A stretch of DNA of 64,000 bases. Origin: Lysobacterales bacterium (GTDB taxonomy: Bacteria; Pseudomonadota; Gammaproteobacteria; Xanthomonadales; Xanthomonadaceae). Within the stretch, counting starts at the first letter, position 1. Each line of letters starts with the position of its first letter. The translations under genes and the position numbers were made by a program. The stretch spans positions 992,001-1,056,000 of the forward strand of contig JADCRD010000001.1 of NCBI GenBank assembly GCA_014946745.1, in the 5' to 3' direction. The notes beneath the pieces are model-generated. The model saw only the letters and a program-made list of their open reading frames with translations. It searched no databases and was not told the DNA's origin. Shown here piece by piece: positions 35,977-46,858 of the stretch.

Positions 35977-37311
35977 ATGTGCGCCATGTCAAGAGCCTGG
36001 CCGCAATTCGCGCTGTTCGTACTGCTGAGCCTGGTCGCGTTCGCGGCCGGGGCCGTCGAGGTGCGCGAGCTGCGTGTGGCCACGGGTGCGGAGCGCACGC
36101 GGCTGGTGCTGGATCTGTCCGCCAGCGTCGACTACAAGCTGTTCTCGCTGGAGAACCCGCACCGCATCGTCGTCGATCTGAAGTCGGCCAGCTTGGGCCG
36201 CGCGGCCCGCGTGCCCGACTTCCAGCCCGGCCTGCTGCAGCGTTTGCGCACCGGCGTGCAGAACGGTCGCGACCTGCGCGTGGTGCTGGATCTGCAGCGC
36301 GGCGTGCGTCCGCGCAGCTTCATCGAGCCGCCGGGCGACGGCCGCGGCCACCGGCTGGTCATCGATCTGCCGAACCAGACCTCAGCGGTCGCACAGGCCC
36401 CGCCGCGGACCGTGCAGACCGCGGTGCCCACCAGCGACCGCGACATCATCATCGCCATCGACGCCGGCCACGGCGGCCGCGATCCCGGTGCGATCGGCCC
36501 GGCAGGCACCTTCGAGAAGAACATCACGCTGGCGGTGGCCCGCGAAGTGGCGCGCCAGGTCAATGCGATGCGCGGCTACAAGGCCGTGCTGATCCGTGAC
36601 TCCGATGTGTTCATCCCGCTGGAGCAGCGCTACCGGCTGGCGCGTGAGGCGCAGGCCGATCTGTTCGTGTCGATCCACGCCGACGCCGCGCCGCGCTCCA
36701 GCGCCGCCGGTTCCTCGGTCTACGTGCTGTCGACCCGCGGCGCGACCAACGAGGCCGCGCGCTGGCTGGCCGACCGCGAAAACGCCGCCGACCTGGTCGG
36801 TGGCGTCAAGCTCGATGACAAGGACAACACCCTGGCCGCGGTGCTGCTCGACCTCGCGCAGAGCGCGACCATGAAGGCCTCCGAAGACGCCGCCAACCAG
36901 GTTCTAAACGCCTTGAAGCGCGTCGGCAAGGCGCACAAGCCGGCAGTGGAGCGCGCGAATTTCGTGGTGCTGCGCTCGCCCGACGTGCCCTCGATGCTGG
37001 TCGAGGCCGCTTTCATCAGCAACCCGGGCGAGGAGCGCAAGCTCAACGATCCCGCCTATCGCTCGCGCCTTTCCGCTGCCGTGGCGGATGGCATCGGTGA
37101 CTTCTTCAGCCTGCAGCCGCCGCCCGGCACCTGGGTGGCCGCCAACACCACCGCGCGTGCACGCGAGCACATCGTGGCCCGCGGCGAGACCCTGAGCGCC
37201 ATCGCCGTTCGTCACGGCGTCAGCCTGTCGAGCCTGCGCGCGGCCAACGCCGGGCGCTTGCGCGGAGACGTGGTGCGGGTCGGCGAGCGTCTGCAGATTC
37301 CCGGCGCCTGA
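35977..37311 (+). CDS. amiC: N-acetylmuramoyl-L-alanine amidase, AmiC/AmiB type with LysM
   Basis: Periplasmic zinc amidase that splits septal peptidoglycan for daughter-cell separation. The 444-residue product has a signal peptide (about 1-24, [15 protein letters not shown]), an AMIN domain (about 26-125) for septal targeting, an Amidase_3 domain (about 155-375) with zinc ligands in [25 protein letters not shown] and the catalytic end [14 protein letters not shown], and a C-terminal LysM (about 395-440: [21 protein letters not shown]). A TGA sits directly before the ATG at 35977; another ATG follows three codons later. mutL, the usual next gene, is missing. Confidence 0.94.
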   Translation: MCAMSRAWPQFALFVLLSLVAFAAGAVEVRELRVATGAERTRLVLDLSASVDYKLFSLENPHRIVVDLKSASLGRAARVPDFQPGLLQRLRTGVQNGRDLRVVLDLQRGVRPRSFIEPPGDGRGHRLVIDLPNQTSAVAQAPPRTVQTAVPTSDRDIIIAIDAGHGGRDPGAIGPAGTFEKNITLAVAREVARQVNAMRGYKAVLIRDSDVFIPLEQRYRLAREAQADLFVSIHADAAPRSSAAGSSVYVLSTRGATNEAARWLADRENAADLVGGVKLDDKDNTLAAVLLDLAQSATMKASEDAANQVLNALKRVGKAHKPAVERANFVVLRSPDVPSMLVEAAFISNPGEERKLNDPAYRSRLSAAVADGIGDFFSLQPPPGTWVAANTTARAREHIVARGETLSAIAVRHGVSLSSLRAANAGRLRGDVVRVGERLQIPGA

Positions 37312-37326
37312 CACACCCTGCGGGTC

Positions 37327-37340
37327 GCGAGCGGGCTCGC
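37327..37340 (+). terminator. Short hairpin after the amidase gene
   Basis: GCGAGC and GCTCGC form a tight palindrome 15 bases after the stop, followed by TCTT. The loop is very short, so it may fold with a few pairs open. It is a weak terminator candidate. The rest of the 202-base gap up to the pirin gene shows nothing clear. Confidence 0.3.
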
Positions 37341-37513
37341 TCTTCCAAGCCGCCGGCATTCGCGGAACGACCGCGACTCGCACCCTTGAGGGATTTCGGC
37401 AAGGCGGACGGGCTCCGGCCGAGTGCGAGGTCACGGCTGCATGCAGTCCGGCGGTTGGCGGGATGCCGCAGGCGTGGCAGTGTCCCGGATTCTTCAGCCA
37501 CGGAGGCCATCGC

Positions 37514-38371
37514 ATGCCCGAGATCATCAACCCGCGTGAGCACGATCTGGGCGGGTTCAAGGTGCGCCGCGCCCTGCCGCACGCCAACCGTCGCCGCATC
37601 GGGCCTTTCGTGTTCTTCGATCACATGGGCCCGCACACGTTTCCGCCGGGCGAGGGCATCGCCGTGCGGCCGCATCCGCACATCGGGCTGGCCACCGTGA
37701 CCTGGCTGTGGGAAGGCTGCATCCGTCATCGAGACAGCGTGGGCAGCGTGCAGGACATCCAGCCCGGCGATGTCAATTGGATGATCGCGGGTTCTGGCAT
37801 CGCCCACTCCGAGCGCAGCCCGGAGTCACTCAAGGATCGCGCGCACCCGCTCCACGGCCTGCAGACCTGGCTGGCCCTGCCGGTCGAACAGGCCGAGATG
37901 GCGCCGGCCTTCGAGCACCATCCGTCCTCCTCGCTGCCGCGCCAGTCGCAGGAAGGTGTGGAGCTGACCTGCGTCGCTGGCCACGGCTTCGGTATGCGCT
38001 CGCCGGTGAGCGTGCAGTCGGACACGCTGTACGTGGCGATCGAGATGCAGGACGGCGCCGAGCTGGCGATTCCGCCCGAGCACGTCGAACGCGCGCTCTA
38101 TCTGGTCGAGGGCGAGGCCGAACTCGACGGCATGCCGCTGCCGCCCTGGGCGCTGGTGGTGCTGGACGAGGGCAGCACGCCGCGCCTGCGCGCGCAGGGA
38201 CGGGCGCGACTGATGCTCTGCGGAGGGGCACCGTTGGGCCCGCGCTTTGTGTGGTGGAACTTCGTCGCGAGCAGCCGCGAGCGCATCGAGCAGGCCAAGC
38301 AGGACTGGGCGGAAGGCCGCTTCGCGCAAGTGCCCGGCGAGAGCGAATTCATCCCGCTGCCGGAGCGCTGA
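37514..38371 (+). CDS. Pirin family protein
   Basis: Iron-containing cupin of 285 residues. The N-terminal cupin has the metal site HPHIGL and, further on, GSGIAHSERSP, which supply the three His and the Glu of pirins. The protein begins MPEIINPREHDLGGFKVRR and continues with RRIGPFVFFDHMGPH, both diagnostic. The C-terminal cupin ends in RFVWWNFVASSRERIEQAK. Bacterial pirins can act as quercetin 2,3-dioxygenases or redox-linked regulators; which applies here cannot be told. CGGAGG lies 8 bases before the ATG at 37514, so the start 17 codons further up is rejected. Confidence 0.94.
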   Translation: MPEIINPREHDLGGFKVRRALPHANRRRIGPFVFFDHMGPHTFPPGEGIAVRPHPHIGLATVTWLWEGCIRHRDSVGSVQDIQPGDVNWMIAGSGIAHSERSPESLKDRAHPLHGLQTWLALPVEQAEMAPAFEHHPSSSLPRQSQEGVELTCVAGHGFGMRSPVSVQSDTLYVAIEMQDGAELAIPPEHVERALYLVEGEAELDGMPLPPWALVVLDEGSTPRLRAQGRARLMLCGGAPLGPRFVWWNFVASSRERIEQAKQDWAEGRFAQVPGESEFIPLPER

Positions 38372-38384
38372 GTGCACGCGCCTT

Positions 38385-38538
38385 GCAGGCTGTTGAAAAG
38401 CAGCCTGCGAGCCCGGCCAGGGATGGCCGGGACGACGCAGCAAGCGCGCAAGCGATGGATGTGTCGTGAGGCGGTACGGACCTGCGCCGGACCGCCGACT
38501 TCAACAACTCCCCGGAAGGGAGTTTTTCAACACGCTGC
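38385..38538. repeat. MITE-like element with terminal inverted repeats
   Basis: The ends are inverted: GCAGGCTGTTGAAAA (38385-38399) and, read on the other strand, GCAGCGTGTTGAAAA (38538-38524). Inside are perfect or near-perfect hairpins: CCCGGCCA/TGGCCGGG (38412-38431), GGCGGT/ACCGCC (38470-38496) and a terminator (38506-38527). The element fills the gap between two convergent genes. No coding region and no transposase. Similar TTGAAAA-ended intergenic elements are common in xanthomonads as I recall. Confidence 0.7.
38506..38527 (+). terminator. Rho-independent terminator after the pirin gene
   Basis: AACTCCC (38506-38512) pairs with GGGAGTT (38518-38524) around a 5-base loop and is followed by a run of five T (38523-38527). 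It is well formed on the plus strand, 135 bases past the pirin stop. On the minus strand it lies past the foldase stop but lacks a clean U-run. Confidence 0.75.
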
Positions 38539-38546
38539 CAGCTCGA

Positions 38547-40705
<2,159 letters not shown>

Positions 40706-40774
40706 ACGCGTTTGTGACCGAACTGTTAAAGTTCCCCGCCAATGCGCTCCGCGCTGAACCTCAAGGACACCGCC

Positions 40775-43363
40775 ATGCACAAGCCGATGCTCCTGGCTGC
40801 GCTGCTCACCTTCGCTTCCGGTTTCGCCCAGGCGCAGACCGCGCCGCCGCCCGCGGAAGGCGTGGTGCCGATCACCTATGTCGGCAGCAATGGCCGCATC
40901 GGCCTCGGTGTCAACGACGACGGCGACGTGAACGCGGAGTTCCTCGGCTTCTTCGCCCACCGGGGTCACGCCACCGGCATGGTCGAAGGCTGGTACGGGC
41001 AGGGTGGCGCCGGCGGTGTGAAGCTCGGCTACCACTGGCTGTGGGGCGGCCGCACGCTGGACCAGGTCATCGCCGATCCGACCGGCGCCAGCGTGGCCAA
41101 GGTGTTCGCGGCGATCGACCGCAACGTGATGGGCGACCGCAAAGCCAGCCTCGGCTTCGGCTGGGAGCGTGAGACCTGGTTCGGCGACCTGTACGTCTCC
41201 GCGGGCCTGACCGACGAGCGTCTGGTCGATACCCGCAGCGTGGTCAACGTCAGCACGCTCACCGGGACCACGGCCGCAGGCCGGCCCTTCACCCAGCAGC
41301 GCACCCTGACCACGATCACCCGCGCTTTCGAGCAGGCCTATGACCAGGGCGTCGGCGCCCGCTTCGGCCGCTTCTTCGAAGACGCCCAGCTGCGCCTGCA
41401 GGCCGGCTTCGACCGCGAGTGGGGCGATTTCAGCTCGCACCAGAACACCTTCAGCCTGGGCGTGGAGAAGTTCATCCCCGGCACCGGCCACAGCATCGGC
41501 GTGAGCCTGGAGGCCCTGCGCCGCGCGGGTGACTTCGTGCTGGACCGCTCGGACACCCGCGGCCTGCTCAGCTGGCGCTATGACTTCGGCGGCGCCCAGG
41601 CCTACCGCGCCGTGGAGCCTTACCGCGACGTGGAAGTGGTGACCGAAGTGGAAGTCACCGGTGAGCCCCAGCTCGTCCGCAACGAAGTCGGCATGGACGC
41701 GGCGACCTACTTCAAGCTCGATCGCTTCAGCCTGCAGGATGCCGATGCCTCGCAGCTCGATGCCCTGCTGGCGGCACTGAAGTCCGACAGCCGCGTCTCG
41801 CGCATCCGCATCGTCGGTCACACCTGCGATCTCGGCCGCGAGGCGTACAACCAGGGCCTGTCCGAGCGCCGCGCGCGTGCGGTGGCCGAGTTCTTCGCCG
41901 GCCACGGCGTGTCGATCGAGGAGATGGACATCAGCGGTGAAGGCGAGGCCGCGCCGCGCTTCGCCAACGACAGCGAGGCCAACCGCGCCAAGAACCGTCG
42001 CGTCGACGTCAGCTTCCTCAGCGTCGAAGAGCGCACCGTGCCGGGCGCCGTGCGCAAGGAGCAGCGCAGCGAGTGGAAGCGCGAGCCGGTGGAGGCCGCG
42101 CCTGCCTGGATCGAGCGCGCCCTGCGCAATCCGGCCGCGCACAAGCGAGCGGTCGACGTGTATCGCTTCGAAGAGGTCCAACAGACCGAGCAGCTCGGCC
42201 CGCAGGTGCTGGTCAACCGCGCGCCGCTGGCGGCCAACGACAGCGCCACCGTCGATCGCAACGCCAGCGCCGTCAGCATCGCGGTGCTGGGCAACGACAG
42301 CGACCCGGATGGCGATACGCTGACGATCACGGCGACCACCGCGCCGGCCAACGGCACGGCGACGATCAGCGGCCGCAACGTGCTCTACACGCCGCGCGCT
42401 GGCTTTGTCGGCAGCGACAGCTTCGCTTACACGATCAGCGACGGTGCGCTCACCGCCACGGCGACGGTCAGCGTGACCGTGCGTGCCGCGCCGCCGGTGG
42501 CCAACCCCGACACCGCCAGCACCGTGCGCGGCACGCCGGTCAGCTTCAACGTGCTGAGCAACGACAGCGACCCGGCCGGCGAAGCGCTGAGCCTGGTCGC
42601 CGTCGGCACACCGTCGAACGGCAGCGCCAGCTTCAACGCCGCCGGCGTGGTCACCTACACCCCGGCCGCTGGCTTCGTCGGCAGCGACACCTTCAGCTAC
42701 CGCGCCCGCAATGCCTCGGGCGTGGAGGTGGAAGGCCGCATCACCGTCACCGTCACCGCGGTGCCGCCGCGCGCCCTGTCGGACGTGGCCACCACGCCCT
42801 ACAACACGCCGATCACGGTCAACGTGCTGGCCAACGACACCGACCCCTCGGGCGACACGCTGACCCTGGTCGCCGTCACCGGCGTCAGCAATGGCACCGC
42901 GAGCTTCACCCCGAGCGGCAGCGTCACCTTCCGTCCGGCCGCCGAGTTCTTTGGTGGTGTCGTCACCCTGGGCTACCGCATCCGCAACAGCGCGGGAGGC
43001 GAAGACACCGCCAGCCTCGTGATCACGGTATCGCCGCCGGTGGGACCGATCGCGGTGGCCGATGAAGCCCTGACGCCGGGCGTCACGCCGGTGGAGATCG
43101 ACGTGCTGGCCAACGACAGCGACCCGCAGAACCTCGCCATTCGCGTGGTCTCGGTCAACCGCGGCTTCCGCGGCACCACCACCCTGCTGCCGAGCGGGCG
43201 CGTGCGCTACGTGCCCAGCGACACCTGGTGCGGCACCGATCTGTTCACCTACACCATCGCGAACAGTGCCGGTCTCACCGCCACCACCACGGTGATCGTG
43301 CGCCGCATCGCCGGCAGCTCGTCCGCCCCCGGCGCCGAGCCCAAGAGCTGCTCGATCCAGTAA
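40775..43363 (+). CDS. OmpA-family protein with C-terminal cadherin-like repeats
   Basis: An 862-residue envelope protein. A signal peptide (1-20, ending GFAQA) is followed by a beta-rich region (about 25-275), then an OmpA peptidoglycan-binding domain (about 308-415) with VGHTCDLGREAYNQGLSERR and AKNRRVDV. After a linker come four tandem repeats of about 90 residues (from about 484 to 850), each starting like ANDSATV and containing a VLxNDSDP motif, as in bacterial cadherin-like/Ig-like adhesin repeats. No sortase, TISS or PEP-CTERM signal is seen at the C-terminus. The start was set at the ATG with an AAGGA 7 bases before it and a clean signal peptide. Confidence 0.88.
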   Translation: MHKPMLLAALLTFASGFAQAQTAPPPAEGVVPITYVGSNGRIGLGVNDDGDVNAEFLGFFAHRGHATGMVEGWYGQGGAGGVKLGYHWLWGGRTLDQVIADPTGASVAKVFAAIDRNVMGDRKASLGFGWERETWFGDLYVSAGLTDERLVDTRSVVNVSTLTGTTAAGRPFTQQRTLTTITRAFEQAYDQGVGARFGRFFEDAQLRLQAGFDREWGDFSSHQNTFSLGVEKFIPGTGHSIGVSLEALRRAGDFVLDRSDTRGLLSWRYDFGGAQAYRAVEPYRDVEVVTEVEVTGEPQLVRNEVGMDAATYFKLDRFSLQDADASQLDALLAALKSDSRVSRIRIVGHTCDLGREAYNQGLSERRARAVAEFFAGHGVSIEEMDISGEGEAAPRFANDSEANRAKNRRVDVSFLSVEERTVPGAVRKEQRSEWKREPVEAAPAWIERALRNPAAHKRAVDVYRFEEVQQTEQLGPQVLVNRAPLAANDSATVDRNASAVSIAVLGNDSDPDGDTLTITATTAPANGTATISGRNVLYTPRAGFVGSDSFAYTISDGALTATATVSVTVRAAPPVANPDTASTVRGTPVSFNVLSNDSDPAGEALSLVAVGTPSNGSASFNAAGVVTYTPAAGFVGSDTFSYRARNASGVEVEGRITVTVTAVPPRALSDVATTPYNTPITVNVLANDTDPSGDTLTLVAVTGVSNGTASFTPSGSVTFRPAAEFFGGVVTLGYRIRNSAGGEDTASLVITVSPPVGPIAVADEALTPGVTPVEIDVLANDSDPQNLAIRVVSVNRGFRGTTTLLPSGRVRYVPSDTWCGTDLFTYTIANSAGLTATTTVIVRRIAGSSSAPGAEPKSCSIQ

Positions 43364-43375
43364 ACCCACGTCGAC

Positions 43376-43401
43376 GGCGGGCCGCGTTGCAGCGGCCCGC
43401 C
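43376..43401 (+). terminator. Strong hairpin after the OmpA-cadherin gene
   Basis: GGCGGGCCGC (43376-43385) pairs perfectly with GCGGCCCGCC (43392-43401) around a 6-base loop, 12 bases after the stop. There is no T-run, so it may act as a Rho-assisted terminator or as 3' protection. Confidence 0.6.
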
Positions 43402-43440
43402 CTCGCGCGGCGCTGAGGTCAGCGGCGGAGACGGGTGCCG

Positions 43441-44292
43441 ATGCGTCGAACTTCCATCGCTGGCCTGACCGCGCTGGCCTTGCTCGCCTTCGCCGGCAAC
43501 TCGCTGCTGTGCCGCGCGGCGCTGCGCGACACCGCCATCGACCCGGCCAGCTTCACCCTGCTGCGCATCGTCTCGGGCGCCCTTGTACTGGCCCTGCTGA
43601 TCGGGCTGCGTAGGCCGGCGCAGCTGCGCGCCGGCAGCTGGGCTTCCGCTGCCGCGCTGTTCGCCTACGCCATCGCTTTCTCCTACGCCTACATCGGGCT
43701 CAGCGCCGGCACCGGGGCGCTGATCCTGTTCGGCGCGGTGCAGGCCAGCATGCTGGGCTGGGCCCTGCTGCGCGGCGAGCGTTTCGGCGCGCTGCAGATG
43801 CTCGGCTTTGCACTCGCCATCGCCGGTCTGGTGGCGCTGCTGCTGCCCGGCCTGTCCGCACCGCCCTTGGGTTCGGCCCTGTTGATGCTGCTGGCGGGCG
43901 TCGCCTGGGGCGTTTACAGCCTGCGCGGCCGAGGCGCGGGTGATCCCGCGGCCGCCACCGCAGGCAACTTCCTGCGCGCCGTGCCGATGGCCGGTGCCGC
44001 CCTCGCGCTCGCCCTGCTGCTCGCGCCTGATGCAGTGCAGATCGACCTGTCGGGCAGCCTCTATGCCGTCGCCTCGGGCGCGCTCACCTCGGGCCTGGGC
44101 TATGCGATCTGGTACCGCGTCCTGCCGCAGCTGCGCGCCAGCGCCGCCGCCACCGTGCAGCTGAGCGTGCCGGTGATCACCGCGGTGGCAGGTGTGATTC
44201 TGTTGAGTGAACCGGTGAGCCTGCGGCTGGTGCTGGCCTCGGCGGCCGTGCTGGGGGGTGTGGCCCTGGTGGTGCTTTGGCCGAGGAGATAG
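43441..44292 (+). CDS. EamA/DMT-family transporter
   Basis: Drug/metabolite transporter superfamily membrane protein of about 283 residues with ten predicted transmembrane helices in two EamA halves. Typical parts are LLAFAGNSLLCRAALRD at the N-terminus, FSYAYIGLSAGTGALILF, LLAGVAWGVYSLRGRG at the start of the second half, and GYAIWYRVLPQLRAS near the end. Substrate unknown; relatives export amino acids, nucleosides or other metabolites. A GTG two codons earlier (43435) is also possible, since GGAG stands between the two choices at awkward spacing. Confidence 0.9.
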   Translation: MRRTSIAGLTALALLAFAGNSLLCRAALRDTAIDPASFTLLRIVSGALVLALLIGLRRPAQLRAGSWASAAALFAYAIAFSYAYIGLSAGTGALILFGAVQASMLGWALLRGERFGALQMLGFALAIAGLVALLLPGLSAPPLGSALLMLLAGVAWGVYSLRGRGAGDPAAATAGNFLRAVPMAGAALALALLLAPDAVQIDLSGSLYAVASGALTSGLGYAIWYRVLPQLRASAAATVQLSVPVITAVAGVILLSEPVSLRLVLASAAVLGGVALVVLWPRR

Positions 44293-44379
44293 GACTCCGC
44301 CCGCGATTTCGGGTCTGGCGTCGAACTCGTGCTCGTTGGCTGCGACCGGGCCTCCATTGGCCGAACCAAGGGCGACTGC

Positions 44380-45558
44380 TTAGCAGTGATCAGAGGAACG
44401 CAAACTCAGTTCTAGCTGATCGAGCTGGTCGGTCAGAAACACTCTGCTGCCCTCATCGACCACACTTTGAATCAGTGCGCGACTCTCCTTAGCCGACTCC
44501 AGCGCCTCCTCGGTGCGTAGCTCAAGCTGAGCCTGCACGGCCTTTAGCCAGAGTAGCTGCGCGCGCAGATCGACCCAATGCTGGCCGATGTGAGGTAGCC
44601 ACGCCGCGAGCAGCTCAGGATCGCGCGCGCAAGCTGCAGCGTATGTCGCCATCAGCAGGGCAATGCTCGTTGCCGAGGCGCCTTCTGCTGTAGCGAACTC
44701 TTTCGCCAGCGAGAACGCGTAGATTCTCGCGGTGGTCGCATCGCCCTCATCAATCGCGCGCAGCCCGGCAAGATAGGTGTAGCCGGTTCGAATCGGCGGC
44801 TTGATCGATTCCAGCTCCGAGGCGTGTGGCAAAAGCGAGCGGGGCCACTCGCGCGGACGTACGCCGTCTCGGCTCAGGTTCACCACCTGCTGTAGCTGTT
44901 GTCCCGCCAGATAGCTGCTCGGCGACAGAGCCAGGTCGAGAAGCTGGCCACCATCACTGCGTATCCCCGCGGTGCTGAAGGGCAACAGATTCAACAGTCC
45001 AAAGTAGCCAGCACTGATCAGTGCCAGCCACCAGAGGCTGTTCGCGAGTCCGACGCCCGCGTCCTTTGGCATGACCACACAGATCAGCAGGGCGGTGGCG
45101 AAGTTGGTGGCTGGCCCCGCGGCGACGTGGATCGCCACCTCGCCTCGACTCATGCATCGGTGTCTTGGTGGAAGCATGAAGACATAGCCCAAGATCCCGC
45201 GAAGACCTCGCTCCCACCTCGCTTTCCACTGATGCGACTGGCGCTCCCAATGGATCGGCCCCAGGCTGAATCCGTGCAGCTCCATGCCCACGGCAAGTCC
45301 GGCTCCGGCATGTCCCAATTCATGCAGCGCGACGTGCGCGGCGCAGATCGGAAGCAGCAGCGCAAGGGCGATCCATGCCTCGCTGCTCGATAAAGGGTCA
45401 ATCAGCGCTTGGTAACTCAAGATCAGAGTCATGCCGCCCACCACACCGATGCCGACCTGCACCAGAAACGAGCCCAGCGCCCTCAGCCAGTTGCCTCGGC
45501 CCCTCGGCTTCTGCTTTCTGGGCAGCAACTCGCTCCCAGCTGCGTCTTCAGTCGTCAT
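44380..45558 (-). CDS. M50-type membrane zinc metalloprotease
   Basis: Site-2-protease-like intramembrane protease of 392 residues. The zinc motif HELGH (79-83) lies in a transmembrane segment, and a second segment has AAGPATNFATALLI plus GIRSDGGQLLDLA near residue 205, where the usual metal Asp sits in an LDG/NxxPxxxxDG pattern; the Asp is kept but the Asn/Pro part is altered. Residues about 220-392 form a soluble helical tail, TPR-like in feel. Base composition is visibly less GC-rich than its neighbours. Function unknown; it could release a membrane-bound regulator. Confidence 0.8.
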   Translation of the reverse strand: MTTEDAAGSELLPRKQKPRGRGNWLRALGSFLVQVGIGVVGGMTLILSYQALIDPLSSSEAWIALALLLPICAAHVALHELGHAGAGLAVGMELHGFSLGPIHWERQSHQWKARWERGLRGILGYVFMLPPRHRCMSRGEVAIHVAAGPATNFATALLICVVMPKDAGVGLANSLWWLALISAGYFGLLNLLPFSTAGIRSDGGQLLDLALSPSSYLAGQQLQQVVNLSRDGVRPREWPRSLLPHASELESIKPPIRTGYTYLAGLRAIDEGDATTARIYAFSLAKEFATAEGASATSIALLMATYAAACARDPELLAAWLPHIGQHWVDLRAQLLWLKAVQAQLELRTEEALESAKESRALIQSVVDEGSRVFLTDQLDQLELSLRSSDHC

Positions 45559-45598
45559 TGGCTTGCCGTCGAGGGAGGGGCGGGGCGTGAGGTCGGTG

Positions 45599-46858
45599 TC
45601 AGAACTGCCGCCTCACCCAAACCCCCGCATTGCTGTCGTCCTCCAGCTGGCCGAAGAAGCGCTGCACGCGGCCGCCAAAGACGTTCGCGCTCGCTCCGAG
45701 CAGCCACTGGTCGCTCAGGCGATGGCTGGCGGTGAGGCGCAGCCAGCTGTCGTGCTGGTCGGTGGAGTGGAAGGCGATGGCGCTCAAGTTCAGGCGATCG
45801 CGCAGGGCTTGTCGCGTGATCCGCAGCGAGACCAGACGGCGCGATTCGCCGTTGAGGGGTGAGAGGTTGCCGGGCTCGCCGTCGTGGCGCTCGGCGTAGA
45901 CCTGCAGGCCGATGGTCAGCTTGGGTCGCCACTCTTTCTCAAAGGCCGCCATCGCGGCGCTTTTGTGCGGCACGCGCGCGGCGACGGTTCCGGGGCTCGC
46001 GCCCAGTTCGGCGCCCGACCACTCGCGACCGGCCTCGAAGGAGGCGATGCCGCCGAATACAGGCCCGCGCAGACTGAAGCCCGCGCTGTCGCGGCGCAGG
46101 TGGCTGGGTCGACCCTGCGCATCGGCGCCCAGCGGCTGCTTGTCGAAGCCGCGGTAGGCGTACAGCGCGTACTCCACGCCTTCATGCCTGCGATGCAGAC
46201 GCAGGCCCCATTCGCTGCCGCCCGGCTCGCTCGCGTCGATCAGATCGCGGCCGCCGACGCGCTCGCCGCTGCGCGCATCGAAGAAGCCGAGACGCTGGCC
46301 ATCGATGTAGCGGTCGGGCGTGAAGCGCGGCGTCCAGGCGAGATCGACGCTCAGCGCATCGAAGCGCCAGTCGAGCCGCAGGCTGTTGGACGGCGCCTTG
46401 AAGTAGAGGTCCTCGCCGCCGGCCAGCGGGGTCTCGAAATCCTTGGGAAAGCGGTCGTTGATGAACAGCAGATCGCCCGTGCCCCAGGACAGCACCTGGC
46501 GGCCGATGCGCGCGTGGCCGCGGCTGCCGACCGGCAGGCTGAGCATGGCTTCGCGCAGGTCGAACCAGAGGCCGTCTTCGATGCCATCCGCATGCACATC
46601 GAGCTTGGCGCTCAGCTGCGCGCGTTCGAGCTCATGGCTGACTTCGATCTGGCCCTTCAGCTCGGCGCGGCTGGCGCGCGCATCGAACAGCGGGTCGCGG
46701 TCGAAGCGGGTGCTGTAGGCGGCTTCGACGTAGCCGCTCCACTGGGTGGGAGATTCCTCGCCCCAGTCGTCCCAGTCGTCGCTCTGCGCGATCACTGAAG
46801 ACGACAGGCCGAGCGCCAGCAGCGCGGCCAGCGGCTGCAGACGCAGCGCTGCACTCAC
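45599..46858 (-). CDS. Outer-membrane beta-barrel protein of an RND/LolA-like operon (DUF1302-like)
   Basis: A 419-residue product with a signal peptide (ending SSSVIAQ), an acidic start (SDDWDDWGEE) and many alternating strands such as SRAELKGQIEVSHELERAQL, GRQVLSWGTGDLLFINDRFP and SLRLDWRFDALSVDLAW, ending in Phe (VRRQF), typical for a Bam-assembled barrel. The GTG at 46858 overlaps the previous stop (GTGA); a GTG four codons further up is also possible. It is the last gene of a three-gene unit with a LolA-like protein and an RND/MMPL permease, suggesting a lipid or lipophilic-compound path across the envelope. Confidence 0.82.
   Translation of the reverse strand: MSAALRLQPLAALLALGLSSSVIAQSDDWDDWGEESPTQWSGYVEAAYSTRFDRDPLFDARASRAELKGQIEVSHELERAQLSAKLDVHADGIEDGLWFDLREAMLSLPVGSRGHARIGRQVLSWGTGDLLFINDRFPKDFETPLAGGEDLYFKAPSNSLRLDWRFDALSVDLAWTPRFTPDRYIDGQRLGFFDARSGERVGGRDLIDASEPGGSEWGLRLHRRHEGVEYALYAYRGFDKQPLGADAQGRPSHLRRDSAGFSLRGPVFGGIASFEAGREWSGAELGASPGTVAARVPHKSAAMAAFEKEWRPKLTIGLQVYAERHDGEPGNLSPLNGESRRLVSLRITRQALRDRLNLSAIAFHSTDQHDSWLRLTASHRLSDQWLLGASANVFGGRVQRFFGQLEDDSNAGVWVRRQF

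Noticed and set aside
38387-38540. Complete insertion sequence
   Set aside because: Only about 154 bases long with no transposase frame. Kept as a MITE-like element.
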